Shown one piece after another: positions 1-11,915 of a stretch of 64,000 nucleotides of DNA (its first letter is position 1; each line of letters starts with the position of its first letter). Source of the DNA: Vigna angularis. Taxonomy: Eukaryota; Streptophyta; Magnoliopsida; Fabales; Fabaceae. The position numbers and the translations under genes were made by a program. The notes under the pieces were generated by a model. That model was not told the origin of the DNA. It saw only the letters and a list, made by a program, of their open reading frames with translations, and searched no databases. The DNA is taken from positions 28,571,501 to 28,635,500 of the forward strand of contig NC_068975.1 in the NCBI RefSeq assembly GCF_016808095.1, given 5' to 3'.

Positions 1-1085
1 CACCAATCTTTGCAACTTGTAGTATCTCACAACAACGAAAGAAAGAGAGGAAGAAATATAATGTTAAAATGAAAGAAAAATATTTTACTCATGTACGAGA
101 CTAGAATAGGTTATTAATGAAATAGGTTGTGAATGGGTAAAATTAAAAAATAATAAGCCTAAAAATAAAATTTTACTCCATTGTTGCTTCCTTTATTCCA
201 TTAAATTTCTTCCTGTATCCCATCATTCCGGATTTTAGTTTCCACAATACATTAAATCAATTCCAGAATTTTTTTTCAGAAGACAATCATCCCATTCCTA
301 TTGGAAAACTTTTCCAGGAAACTTTCGATGGGATGCAGAGAGAAAATTGATCCATGTTGGTTCTTTAGTTGGTCAAGGATATTCTTGCTTCTTCTTGGCC
401 CTTTACCCATACTTGGAGAGCAACACTCAGACATTCATGAAATTTGCATAGTTGGTGTCACATTGTATGACAAATGTACTGGTGTTTTTTTTTGTGCTAG
501 TTGAGACTCCTCAAGCCTTCTTTTTTTCTATCAACGGGGAAACATTTTTGGTAGAGAAAAACTAGATCACATCATTTTTCAAATTTTTTTATGCTTTTGT
601 TATATAAAATAGTAATATATGTTAGTAAATACTGTGGAAATTTCACTTAAATTAAAAATAAAAATTAATTTACAATATATAAATGAAATAATTTTTATTT
701 TATTAGATGATTTTGAGAGAGTAAATTAAATTTAAATTTACTTTTTATTACTATTATACTTAATTTTTTAAAATTTGTTACGTCAAATATAACACTTGTC
801 ATTAGATTGTTTTACTAATTAAATATCATGATTCATAAGTTAGTTTTTTATTTTCATATTTAATACATTGTTTTTATGTTTGATTTGTGATTCTTAAGGT
901 GTTGGAAAATATCTTTAGAATCTAGACTTGAAACTAAACATCTAATGAATGCTTGTATCTATGAATAGAACTTAATTCATTAATAATCTTAGACTCTTGA
1001 AATTAATGCATGATTTCACTTGTTGAAGATTTAAGAGATTGAAACCTAATGTGTGACCATAGGCTAAAAGACTTTAAGAATAGAA
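1..1085. other. AT-rich spacer, no gene recognised
   Basis: No exon with convincing coding character is seen. The longest open stretch (301-504, +) has no recognisable domain and lies in low-complexity AT-rich DNA, so it is not called. No TIR, LTR or RNA gene was recognised. Confidence 0.6.
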
Positions 1086-1089
1086 TTTG

Positions 1090-1710
1090 AATATGTTAGT
1101 GAGTTGATTTTGACTTGAATATGGAATTAAGATATTTGTGAATGCATGAGAATAAAATATAACAAATCTAATTTTGACAATTATAAATAATCTATGTTAA
1201 AATTCTTGTTGCATACAAATTGTTTGATGAAAAGAGTTTCCGTTGTGTTTTTGTGAACTTTGTGGTCAATTGAGTTATTTGGTGCAAGAATTATTGAGTG
1301 TTACACAAATTTATTGGAAGAAAACAATGTTTATCACTTGTTATGTGTGATCGATGCACTTGTCATTTAGTTGGTTTTGTACTAACACAAAGTCACTACA
1401 AATAGGATTTGAGTAATCATATGAGTTGATTTTGACTTGAAATTGGAATTGAGATATTTGTGAATACATGAGAATGAAGTAGATGAAATCTAATTTTGAC
1501 AATTGTAAATACTTTAAATTAAAATTTTTGTTTCACATTAACTATTTAATAAAAACTCAGAGTTTTCGTGCTTTGTTATCTTTGTGTCTAATTAAGTTGT
1601 GAATTGCAAGAGTTGCCGAGTGTTGCACAAATTCTTTGAGAGAGAATGATGTTTATCACATCTTACATTTAACAAGTACACTTATCGTATTGTTGGTTTT
1701 ACGTTAATAG
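1090..1710. repeat. Diverged tandem duplication, about 320-bp period
   Basis: Two head-to-tail copies, roughly 1090-1395 and 1415-1710, share blocks such as gagttgattttgacttga, gatatttgtgaat and ctaattttgacaatt in the same order. Both end near a ttggtttta-type stretch. Small indels and many substitutions make it old. No coding content was seen. Confidence 0.7.
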
Positions 1711-3720
1711 TAAGAAGTAAGAGGAAGAGGAAGAGACAGAGATAAAGGTAATCATGCACTCACGAAAGTGGCACAATATAGCAGCGGGGAATAATGATAG
1801 TGGAGGCCACAGTGGTAGTGATATAGGATGTAAAGAATGAGGAAGAAAAAAATGATAGGAAAAAAAAGGAAGAAGAGAAGGAGATGATGAAAAAGAAAGA
1901 AAAGAAGGAATAAGTAGTAATAAGTAGTGACAAGATGGAATCAAACCAAAGGAGAAGAGGAGAATTAGATCACAATATTTAATAATAGATTTTACCTAAA
2001 ACCAAAATTTGCATTTGACTATTAATAGATGTTTATAGACAAATAATTACTTATAGATTATGATCCTTGATAAGTTATCAACAAATATTTCTCCATAATT
2101 CAAACTTATTTGTAAAGTTTATCTAAAATATTTTACACACAAATATGAAACAACTTTTGTACCAAAAAGAACTCGCTTTTTAAAGGAGAAAGTTTTTAAA
2201 GCTCTCCTACATTCTATCAAAATTGACCCACGTAAATGACCATAGGGAAATTGGGATTTGTTTAGTTGGATTTCAGTTTTTTTATTTCATTTTTAGAATA
2301 TATTTCTTAAATCAATTTTAGAAAGAATAGAGAGAAAATGCGTTTGGTTAAAAAATCTGGCAAGTATCCGTTTCAACTTGTTGACACCATAATCCATCAT
2401 AAATGAAACTTCCTTTTTCGTTCTTGAATCTTGTTTTTATTTTTATGATTTAAAATCTAATCGGAAACTATTGCTTTTAAAACACCAAACATTATAAATC
2501 AATTTGTTAATTCTAAAAAGAAAAAAACTGTTTTTGAAAACAAATGTCAAATAGATTTTTATTTTTTTCCTTTGAATAGCGTTACCCAACTTGACTTATT
2601 AGACCCCACCACACTAATTAAAATGGGATCAGATACAAAGTAGGAAAGTGACCTTCCATTCACCCAATAATGTATGTTTGGCATTGGAGCTAGTTAGCTA
2701 CGAACTTGGTCGATTTTTATGATGAAAAAAGATGACCAGGGAGAGCAATTTCCCATTTGATTTCTGTGTTAATAATTTAGTTTATTCAATATAGTACTAG
2801 CTAGTATGTCAATTATGTTTCTAATTATGATTAGATTGTGGCAACCTAATAATGTGTGAAATTTAAAGTGGCTGCAGCTATTAAATTCAATCACATGGTT
2901 GGTCACAGATGCACGAACAGGGTGACCAGGCTCTCCTCGATCCAAACCTTAGGTTACTATAAGTTGCACACTAATAAATTCATCTTCATGGTGATTCTTT
3001 TACCTATCTGAACAAGAAAGTAGTACGTAGCTGAATCCAAAGGGTTTTTGAACCAAAAACATGTGCCTCTCAGAAGCATAGAAAGAAAGATGCAAGTTCA
3101 TCCATCATTTCACAACTATCGGTAAAACGCTGCTTTGTCTTTTGGCAACCTAACAGTGACTTACAACTGTTGCATGAATGTTGAATTCAGAGGTATCTTT
3201 CAGTCACATTTTGTAACCAGTTGCTAGGTTATAGACCCTCTTTCTTCCACTGTCAAATACACATATCTTCTTTTCACGTGTGTGCCTTCTAAGTGGTAAG
3301 CATTATTTATGGCATAACTTTGCTGGGGATTCATACACATGCATACATAAAAAAGTGTTTCATAACATAAGTTTTTGATGAATGAGACATGCATGAGATG
3401 CATGCAATGCAACCGTGTCTACACATGCATGGATATCATTCATGGAGGGTCAAATTCTCTTTTTGTCAAAGTTGGTATAGGTCTATAATATTATGCAGGT
3501 GAAACAAAAAATAGAAATTTATGATTAGAAGAATAGGAAGCGGTTTTACAAGTTCACGCTTTCTTCTGACAGAGTGGACTGCCATTGCTTCCCTGTAAAT
3601 TTCTTCTTACAGCTTACAAGTCATGGTGCATTGTCCCCATCTCTAGATGCTATATCCATGTCAATGTAAAAAGAGAAGGGTAAGAAAAGGTAAAATGGAA
3701 TATTGGAATTTGTTATACAT
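1711..3720. other. Spacer, no gene recognised
   Basis: 1700-1960 is strongly purine-rich (GA-rich) on the + strand, which produces an artificial Ser/Leu-rich ORF on the other strand. The remainder is ordinary AT-rich plant spacer with no recognised exon, TIR or LTR. Confidence 0.55.
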
Positions 3721-3724
3721 GAAC

Positions 3725-5210
3725 TCAGGCTGTGTATGAGGAAACAGAGAAAGAGAATTATTTTTTGACCAACAAAATTTGTTCTTTCCTTTCAACCTTA
3801 TGTTGCCTCATAAATAACACATGAGAAGGATCCTTCATTTTTTAGCTTATTTTTTGTATTCATTTTCTGCATGTAGAAATATAAACCTTGATTATATAAA
3901 TTCTATTAAATTATTAATTTTTGTACAGCAATAACAAATGAAATTCATAACATAAATGACTTCGAAATCAGTTATTATAGAAGGAAATAAACTTGACTTT
4001 CATAATGAGTTTATAGATTATTAATTATCATTAAAAAATCACCGTAACAGTCAAATTTTATGCATAAAATAACCGTTTGTCCATTATTATAACCCATGAA
4101 TAAAGCGGGGGACCTGAACCTAGAGAGGACTTAAAATCTGCAAACCAATCATAGCATTGTTGTACACTAGGGTCACCACATATCAACCCTCCAGATAGCA
4201 CCCCCTTCTCTAGCACCTTCAAAATTCTTTCCAAAAACTTGTTTGTGAAGAAAAAGCCAAAGAAAGATAGCCATAGCACTCTGCAATTAACATGACCATC
4301 ACAAACTCTTGTCCTCTGATAATCTTTCTGTGCTTCACAATGCCCCATTTTCTATTTTGTGATGAGGAAGTGCATTCAGGTACTGAAGCAAATCCCTTAC
4401 CTTTTTTCTTTTCTCTAATGATTATGCTTCTGTGACCCTGAAGCTTACATAATATGTTAGCAGGTCAATCGACCCAGATTTTGCATTCTTTCCATGAAGA
4501 CAGAAACGGGTCCAGAACAGTGTCAGTGAAAGCAGAACATGCTGCCTCTACAAAAAATTTGTTGCATGGTATATATATCTTACTTTTCCAGCTATGATGA
4601 AAAAATAAAAAATTATTTTTCATTTTTCTATTCATTTTTGGAGTCCCTTTTGACCGGGCCTTTGATCATTATGACTTTAGGTTCTTGCACAAGCAAAGAC
4701 ATAAGCATCTCACAAAGCACAAGTTCTACATCAGGAATACCACAGTTCATTGTGCAGATTGTTAACACGTGTGTTTCTGGATGTCCTCCCCGTGACATTC
4801 ACCTCCACTGTGGTTGGTTTGCTTCTGCTAGACTAGTGAACCCCAGATTGTTTAAAAGGATCTCCTACGATGATTGCTTGGTCAATGGAGGGAACCCTTT
4901 AATCCCTAGCCAGATAATCAGAATTGCATATTCCAATTCTTTCATGTACCCTCTTGCTTTCAAGTCTGCAAAATTTTGCTGATGAATCCAAATATAAGGT
5001 AGAATAAGTAGAAGACTTCTTTGAAATGATAACCAACCAACCCATGAGTTCACCACCTTCTATTTCTGTGGCTGTAGCTGCATGTTGCATGGAATACTGT
5101 AAAATAATTGTGGTATTATTATTAGTGTGTCTCTCATTGAAGATAATCTTTCTTCTTGATAAATTCTTTTTCGGGTAATTTCTTCTTTATACTTTATGAA
5201 CACTTCCCAA
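3725..5210 (+). repeat. Duplicated block, copy A (contains TPD1-like gene 1)
   Basis: Upstream flank 3725-3910, gene 4108-4982 and downstream flank 5098-5210 each have a close match further on: 7448-7660 (upstream flank), 9018-9900 (gene) and 9955-10010 plus 6265-6420 (downstream flank). Identity is high in exons and introns alike, so this is a segmental tandem duplication and not a retrocopy. Copy A keeps flank and gene about 200 bp apart; in copy B they are about 1.35 kb apart. Confidence 0.85.
4292..4982 (+). CDS. TPD1-like secreted cysteine-rich protein, copy 1
   Basis: Three exons, 4292-4379, 4464-4568 and 4681-4982, with GT-AG borders and phase 1 at both introns, give 164 residues. Exon 1 encodes a signal peptide with a hydrophobic core (PLIIFLCF) and little else. 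The C-terminal ~95 residues carry the TPD1-family pattern: GIPQFIVQIVNTC, CPPRDIHLHCGWFASARL, ISYDDCLVNGG and a final YPLAFKSAKFC, with six cysteines in the domain, presumably disulphide-bonded. Known for the family: Arabidopsis TPD1 is a secreted ligand of the receptor kinase EMS1/EXS that fixes tapetum fate in anthers; many plants have several TPD1-like genes of unknown role. The exact role here is not known. The stop directly follows the terminal KFC. The start is the only ATG giving a signal peptide in frame. A conserved TATA-like tatataaa lies about 400 bp upstream (near 3895). Confidence 0.87.
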
Positions 5211-5235
5211 ATCAATTAACAAAACATTATAGTTT

Positions 5236-6490
5236 ACTTCTCTTCAAGTTATATAAAAAAAATTATACTTAATTTTAAAGTTACTAAATATCTAGTCAGT
5301 TTATTTTTTATTTTATTTATAATTCTAGGAATAAATAATTACCATTCTATAATTTTAAGAATTAAAAAATTAATTTACATTCAAAAAGCTATTAATTAAT
5401 TTATGATTTTGTGTATTGTGTTATTATATTTCACACTTTTTTTTTATGTATATCCTTTATGATAGTTCAATCATTCAGATGGTGAACTTAACTTAGATAT
5501 GAGTCACTAACAATTGTTTGAAAAGTAAATTGGTCGATCATAAATGTCGGTCATTTACTTTTTTATCTCAAACATTTATTTATACATTTTGGATGAATTT
5601 TTAGTTAATATTGACTTAATCATAATCCAATTGTGGTTAATCATATTTTATTTTCAAATTAATCAACGTTAAGGTTAATGTGTCCTAATTCATAACCGAC
5701 CTATTTGTTTTCTGACATACCAATTTTATTAGTAATTTGTTAGATAATTCAAATTAAAGTTAATTCTTTGATTTATGGTTAATCGAACACTCGGATAAAA
5801 TATAATAATTTGAAGAAAAAATAATATTTATTTCAATGTTTTAAAACATGTTAAAAACTTTTATAATGTATAAACATCACTTTATTTTAAAATATAATTT
5901 TATTTTTCAATATATAATTCAATAATAAATAATTTATTGATAATAAAAATCTTATATCATTAAAGAAATAAAATTTGAAATAATTTTTTTTCTATAATTA
6001 AAATTATTTTTATCAATAAAATGTAATGAATTAATTAATTAACACAATAATTAAAAGAATAATAAAATATCAATAATTAATGGTAAAATAATCTTATATT
6101 ATAATAGAAAAAAAATTGAGATAAATATTTTCCTATAATTAAAATTATTTTTAACAATAAAATCTAAATGAATGAATTAATAAATTAGCACAAAAATTAA
6201 GCGTAAAAAATTATCAATAATTAATGAGAAAAAAAATTACACTATAATAGAAATATAATTTGAAATACTCTAAAATAATTGTGGAATTATTATTAGTGTG
6301 TCTCTGATTGAAGATAATCATTCTTCTTGATAAATACTTTTTCGAGTAATTTCTTCTTTATACTTAACACTTCCCAGTTCAATTAACAAACATTATGATT
6401 TACTTCTCTTCCCAAATCAATTTCTTCTTTATATTTTATTGGAACTTTTTTATGTTTATAGACAAAAAATACTCTGATATTATAATTCTA
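5236..6490. other. AT-rich spacer with a 141-bp tandem duplication
   Basis: No gene seen. Near 5950-6240 there are two copies of a unit containing ctataattaaaattattttt (at about 5992 and 6133, spacing 141 bp), each followed by an atcaataattaatg block. Confidence 0.6.
6265..6420 (+). repeat. Orphan third copy of the TPD1-block downstream flank
   Basis: The sequence ttattattagtgtgtctc followed by gaagataatc, ttcttcttgataaat and taatttcttctttatactt matches 5098-5210 closely but has no gene next to it. It lies between gene copies 1 and 2. It may be what is left of a lost third copy or of an uneven duplication. Confidence 0.65.
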
Positions 6491-6499
6491 AGTAATTTT

Positions 6500-7042
6500 T
6501 TAATTAGGTATATGGACAAGTCGTGCGATACCCACACGACTTTAAACGTAAGAGTTGAGTAGAAGATACACGACTTCGATATATTCATAATAAAAAAGAT
6601 AAATTTGTACATTTTTACATTTTTTCTATCCCTGATAATCGATTACACAGTATTAAAATTGTGCAGGGCACACAACTTCTATACAGCGGATGGAATTCGA
6701 ATCACAAGTCTAACAGAGGAAAACTGGAAAACTAAAATATAATTAAGATATAATTGATTAAGATTTAAGTTTTAATTAAATTAATTTTAAATAAGATATA
6801 ATTGTGATTACAAAGTATCTACCTATTTTTTCTTATTATGATTAAGATATAAATAATTATGAATGATTATAATTTAAGTTTTAATTTAAATTGATTATAA
6901 TTAATATATAATTAATTATGTTGATTATATCTTAATTTATTATATTATAATTTTTAATACGATGAGCAAGTAAAATTGTTTCTATGACGTTTTTTAATAA
7001 TGAGAATATAATAAAGAAACATTTATGATATATTATTTAAAC

Positions 7043-7091
<49 letters not shown>

Positions 7092-7435
7092 CATAACCTA
7101 TTAAAATCATAATTAATTATATTTTAATTTTTCTATTTTTTTCCCCTCTGTTAATCAATAACAACAATGTTATAATCCATTACAGAGACCTGTTATTCGA
7201 ATTTCATCAGTTGTATATAAGTTGTGCAATTCTTGCATGATTCTAACACTATGTAATGGATTACATATATTTATAATCGATTACTCAAGATAAAAAAAAC
7301 GTGTAGAGTGTCCAACTTCACTTTTTTTTACTGTGGCAGTAACTCTTGTACGACTTCTTCATCGTTGGAGTCTGCACGACTTGTAAATAAAAATTATTAC
7401 CTATGATAATATCGAAGTATTTTGGCCCAAAAATC
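6500..7435. mobile_element. Inverted-repeat element with (TA)n at its centre
   Basis: Blocks of the left half recur in reverse complement in the right half: acaagtcgtgc (6515 region) against gcacgacttgt (7374 region), ataatcgattac (6636) against the reverse of gtaatcgattat, and gcggatggaattcgaat against its diverged reverse near 7200. The middle is AT-rich and holds the TA run. No transposase ORF is seen and the family is not recognised; it resembles a foldback or MITE-like element. The ends are approximate and no target duplication was defined. Confidence 0.6.
7044..7087. repeat. (TA)n microsatellite
   Basis: Uninterrupted TA dinucleotide run of about 44 bp at the centre of the surrounding inverted-repeat element. 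Confidence 0.95.
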
Positions 7436-7447
7436 TAAAAAAACCTG

Positions 7448-7660
7448 AAATATTAGAATTTGTTATACATGAACTAAGGCTGTGTATGAGGAAACACAAA
7501 GAGAATTATTTTTTAACCAACAAAATTTGTTCTTCCCTTTCAACCACGTTGCCTCGTAAATACCACATAGGAATGATCCTTCTTTTTTTATATTACTTTT
7601 TGTATTCATTTTCTGCATCTAGAAATATAAACCTTGATTATATAAAATCTATTAAATTAT
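7448..7660 (+). repeat. Duplicated upstream flank of the TPD1 block, copy B
   Basis: Matches 3725-3910 with few differences (gaatttgttatacatgaact, gctgtgtatgaggaaaca, then ataaaccttgattatataaa). It ends abruptly at 7660, where AT-rich element sequence begins. The TATA-like motif is kept here but is now about 1.5 kb from the gene copy it once served. Confidence 0.85.
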
Positions 7661-8965
7661 TCCTGATAATTGATTACAAAGTGTTAAATTCATGTAAGGG
7701 ATACACGACTTTTATGCAGCGGATGAAACCGAATCATAAGCCTTTGTAATGGATTATAACATTGTTGTAATCTATTAACAGAAAAAAATTTTTGAAAAGT
7801 TAAAATATGATTAAGATATAATTGATTGTGATTTATGTTTTAATTAAAATAATTTTAATTAAGATATAATTATTTATGATTTACAAAATATCTACCTATT
7901 TTCCGTGATTATATATAAATAATTATAATTTAAGTTTTAATTATAATTGATTATAATTAAGATAAACTAATCATTGATTGATTATATATTAATTTATTAG
8001 GTAAATAATTATAACAAATAAATAATGCAAATACGTATCCAACAATTTAAGGAAGATAATTTTTTTTTTGTTTTGAAATAGTATTTCAATCATTACCAAA
8101 TATAGAAATATTAAATGCAAAAATTGTCACAAAAAACATTGATAAAAATTATTCTGTAGACATTAATGGAAAATAATTATTACAAAAAATAATTCCATTA
8201 TCACAAAAAAAATCTGAAAAAAGTTAGAAAAAATAGTTCAAATCTATATGGATCAATCAATGACTTTAATAACGTTGATAAAAAACCATTTACAAAAAAT
8301 CTGAAAAATGTTAGAAAAAATAATTAAAAATTATATGAATCTAATGTCAATAAAAAAATCAATCTCTACTCTGAATAAGAAAATATTTGAAAAATAAATT
8401 CACAAATAAAAAAAATACTCTAACTAACATATGTGAGAAAAGTTCGTCCAGTAGAAAAAATTCTTGACATTTTGTCATACTTGAAAGAATGTTTTTTTGT
8501 AAATTAGTGAAATGAGATGAAAGTTGGTAAAAAAGGGTTTAAATTTTCCAGAAATATTTTAAGATTTATCAATTTCTAAAATTATGGATATAAACAAAGC
8601 ATAAAAAAGAAAACAAATTTTGATAAAAATGTAATTTAATAGGTTAGAATTCGGTTTAAATATTATATCATAAATATTTTTTATTATATTCTCATCATAA
8701 AAAAAAGTAATATAGAAATAATTTTACTTTTTTATGGAATTATAAATATAATAAATTAAGATATCATCAATCATAATTAATTATATTTTAATTATGATTA
8801 ATTGTAATTAAAACTTAAATCATAATAATTAATATTTTATTTATAATAATGGAAAATATATATATATATATATATATCTTGTAATCATAAATAATTATAT
8901 CTTAAATATAATTAAAATTTAAATCATAATTAATTATATTTTGCCCATAATTAAAAATAAAATTG
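7661..8965. mobile_element. AT-rich inverted-repeat element in the copy B promoter region
   Basis: The left end resembles the 6630 element (cctgataattgattaca, then gcggatgaaaccgaatcataa). Its AT-rich ttaagttttaatta / gattataattaagata blocks return as reverse complement at 8755-8940. A short (TA)n lies at about 8858-8878. No coding capacity was seen. It replaces the ~195 bp that separate upstream flank and gene in copy A. The right border is approximate. Confidence 0.55.
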
Positions 8966-9204
8966 CCTAAAAGTAGTAACATTGGAAATATTTCTGCATA
9001 GAAAATTATAAAAACTGCGGGGGACCTGAACCTCCTGAGGACTTAAAATCTGCAAACCAATCATAGCATTGTTGTACACTAGGGGTCACCACATACCAAC
9101 CCTCCAGAGAGCACCCCCTCCTCTACCACCTTCAAAATTCTTTCCAAAAACTTGTTTGTGAAGAAAAAGCCAAAGAAAGATAGCCATATCACTCTGCAAT
9201 TAAC

Positions 9205-9900
9205 ATGATTATCACAAACTCAATTCCTCTGATAATCTTCCTGTGCTTCACAATGCCACATTTTCTATTTTGTGATGAGGAAGTGCATTCAGGTACTGAA
9301 GCAAATCCCTTACCTTTTTTTTTCTCTAATGATTATGCTTCTGTGAACCTGAAGCTTACATAATATGTTAGCAGGTCAATCGACCCAGATTTTGCATTCT
9401 TTCTACGAAGACAGAAACGGGTCCATAACAGTGTCAGTGAAAGCAGAAGATGCTGCCTCTAAAAAAAAATCGTTGCATGGTATATACTTTTTCAGCTATG
9501 ATGAAAAACTAAAAAATATATTTCATTTTTCTATTCATTTTTGGAGTCCCTTTTGACCGTGCCTTTGATCATGATGATTTTAGGTTCTTGCACAAAGAAA
9601 GACATAAGCATCTCACAAAGCACAATTTCTACAACAGGAATACCACAGTTCGTTGTGCAGATTGAGAACACGTGTGTTTCTGGATGTCCTCCCCATGACA
9701 TTCACCTCCACTGTGGTTGGTTTGCTTCTGCTAGACTAGTGAACCCCAAATTGTTTAAAAGGATCTCCTACGATGATTGCTTGGTCAATGGAGGGAACCC
9801 TTTAGCCCCTAGCCAGATAATCAAATTCGCATATTCCAATTCTTTCATTTATCCTCTTGCTCTCAAGTCTGCAAAATTTTGCGGACGAATGCAAATATAA
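9205..9900 (+). CDS. TPD1-like secreted cysteine-rich protein, copy 2
   Basis: Exons 9205-9292, 9375-9479 and 9584-9900, same phases as copy 1, give 169 residues. It has the same signal peptide (PLIIFLCF core) and TPD1 domain (GIPQFVVQIENTC, CPPHDIHLHCGWFASARL, DDCLVNGG, SAKFC). Odd features: the TGA that ends copy 1 just after KFC is changed here (tgctgatga against tgcggacga), so the frame runs on to add GRMQI before a TAA. The upstream sequence beyond about 190 bp of the ATG differs from copy 1 because of an AT-rich element. The reading frame is otherwise clean, so it may still be expressed, but loss of the original promoter is possible. Role as for copy 1: a secreted ligand-type protein by family, exact function unknown. 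Confidence 0.83.
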
Positions 9901-9954
9901 AGTAGAAGACTTCTAGAAATAGTAACCAACCAACCCATGAGTTCACCGCCTTCT

Positions 9955-11906
9955 ATTTCTGTCGTTGGAGTTGCATGTTGAAGATAATCAACCTTCTTGA
10001 TAAATACTTTTTTGGCTAATATTTATTTTATCTTTTGTTTTAAACGCTGGTATAATTTACGTTTATATTCTACATGCTCTTTGAAATAAATTTTAAGACC
10101 TAGAAAGTTGTAAATCATAATACCATGTTTTTCACCTTCTTTGCTGTCTTATATTCAGCATATACACATTAAAAATTTCTGGAAAAGACGCTAACATGTA
10201 AATAATCGTTTTACGTGTACCGAAGATTTACATTGAAGAATTATATTTAAGGAAACATGAGTATTAATATGTTCTATTGTTATGGCATGGAATTAGAAAT
10301 TAGTTAATGTATAAGTATTCTGAAGTTTCAATACTTTATTATTAAAATAAAAAAAAGTAGAAATATTCCTTATTCAAGAGCTTATTTTAAGATGATATAG
10401 TTTTATTTTGAATATCATATTTTATTATAAGAATTTTAGAGTAGAAAAGAGTAATAATACGCAATTAAAATTTCCATCAAAGTAAATTTATTTTTAACTT
10501 TTTTGTAATCAATTTTTGAAAGTTTAGAATTGTTATATCATCAATATGAATTTTTTTATACAATTATTGTATTCTATGACAGAAGGAGCTCTTATAGAGG
10601 CAAGATACTTGATCTAATTTGTTTTCTGATATCATTCTAATTTAAAAGATATGGTTATAAAAGTGACATAATATATCTTATATAAGAAAATTTGTTTGTG
10701 TGGAAGAATGATAAATGAGTCAGTTTTGAGTTAGAGATTTTTGTGTGATCTGGTAGTGAATTTAGTTTAACTTACGAATAGGCTATTCATATTGTGTTAG
10801 AGATTTTGTGTGATGTGACAGTGAATTTAGTTTGATTTATGAATCGGTTATTCATATTGTTTGGACCGGTGTATTTGATGACTTTTGAATATTGGATGAG
10901 AAAAATATATAAGTTGAATGTTATGAGTAATTTATAGTTGTATAAATAACCAAAATATATCAATTTGATCAAATTGGTTTAGTGGAATACTATGTTAAAG
11001 TTAAAAATGAGATGTTAGGTATAATAATTAAATTGAAAATCTCATTTTTGAACCAAATTAATGAGTTGGTAAACTATTTTTAGGTTTAGATTGGATGCAT
11101 CATCCTTTCACTAATCAAAATTTAAATTTTTATGATATAAACACCTCATATTTTTTTAAAATAGTAGTACTTTTAATATTTGATTCATTAAGTGAACCTA
11201 TATCTCGTTTGGTGAAATTAATGCAAGAGCATAAAGGATTAGTCACTAGATAAAGTATAGTAGAATCTTGCTTAATGGTGAGATAGTTGGGTGAACCATT
11301 TTTCTCCTTAACTAGTTGTTCTAGTAAGAACTTTTGCAGGTTGCTCGTTGGACTAGCAAATGATCTTGTTGGGTGAGCTTATGCGAGTGAGAGGACCTCT
11401 CGCTTAATTAAATTATATTTCAAAAACATTTTGAAAAATATTTTTTAGATGTTTCTAAAATGTTAAAAATTGTTAGTTTTTATAATATTATTATTTTTCG
11501 ACAAATGATTATGCTTGATGATCTTGTTTGGAAGTGATGAGTTGAATTAATTTTTTGAGATAGAAATGTATGGTTTATGATATGTGAGATCGAGTAAAGT
11601 CTGAGATAGAGCCATAATCTACTGGTTATGTGTGTGTGATCAAATAGAGTTAGAGATGTAACCATAATCTAGTACTTTTGTGTGTGAAGCCTATAATCTA
11701 TTCTAAATTGTTGATATGATGTCTTTATAATATAAATATAATCGTTTTCAAAGAGAAAATATGTTGAAAGGTTGTAAATCATACATTGAGATTAGACAAA
11801 AGATTATTTTACTATATTAATATTTGATTCACATGAAAAAGATATTAGAAGGTGAAAATTGACGGAGTTTTTTATAACTTAGAATTTGGTGTGAAAAATA
11901 TCTATA
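9955..11906. other. Spacer with a short direct repeat, no gene seen
   Basis: 9955-10010 is the duplicated downstream flank of TPD1-like copy 2. At about 10730-10860 a ~64-bp unit (agagattttTgtgtgat..., gtgaatttagttt, ttattcatattgt) occurs twice in tandem. The rest is AT-rich with no recognised exon. Confidence 0.55.
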
Positions 11907-11915
11907 TTTAGAATA
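11907..11915. repeat. Target-site duplication, left, of the Pack-MULE-like element
   Basis: TTTAGAATA here and TTTAAAATA at 13291-13299 flank the element: nine bases with one mismatch, the length expected for Mutator-type elements. Confidence 0.7.

Noticed and set aside
301..504. 67-codon frame near the window start
   Set aside because: No ATG start, no domain, no splice-linked neighbour exon recognised.
1699..1944. Ser/Leu/Pro-rich frame on the minus strand
   Set aside because: Produced by a purine-rich low-complexity tract.
4058..4348. Minus-strand frame over TPD1-like exon 1
   Set aside because: Shadow of the duplicated gene; the + strand exon with signal peptide and splice sites explains the region.
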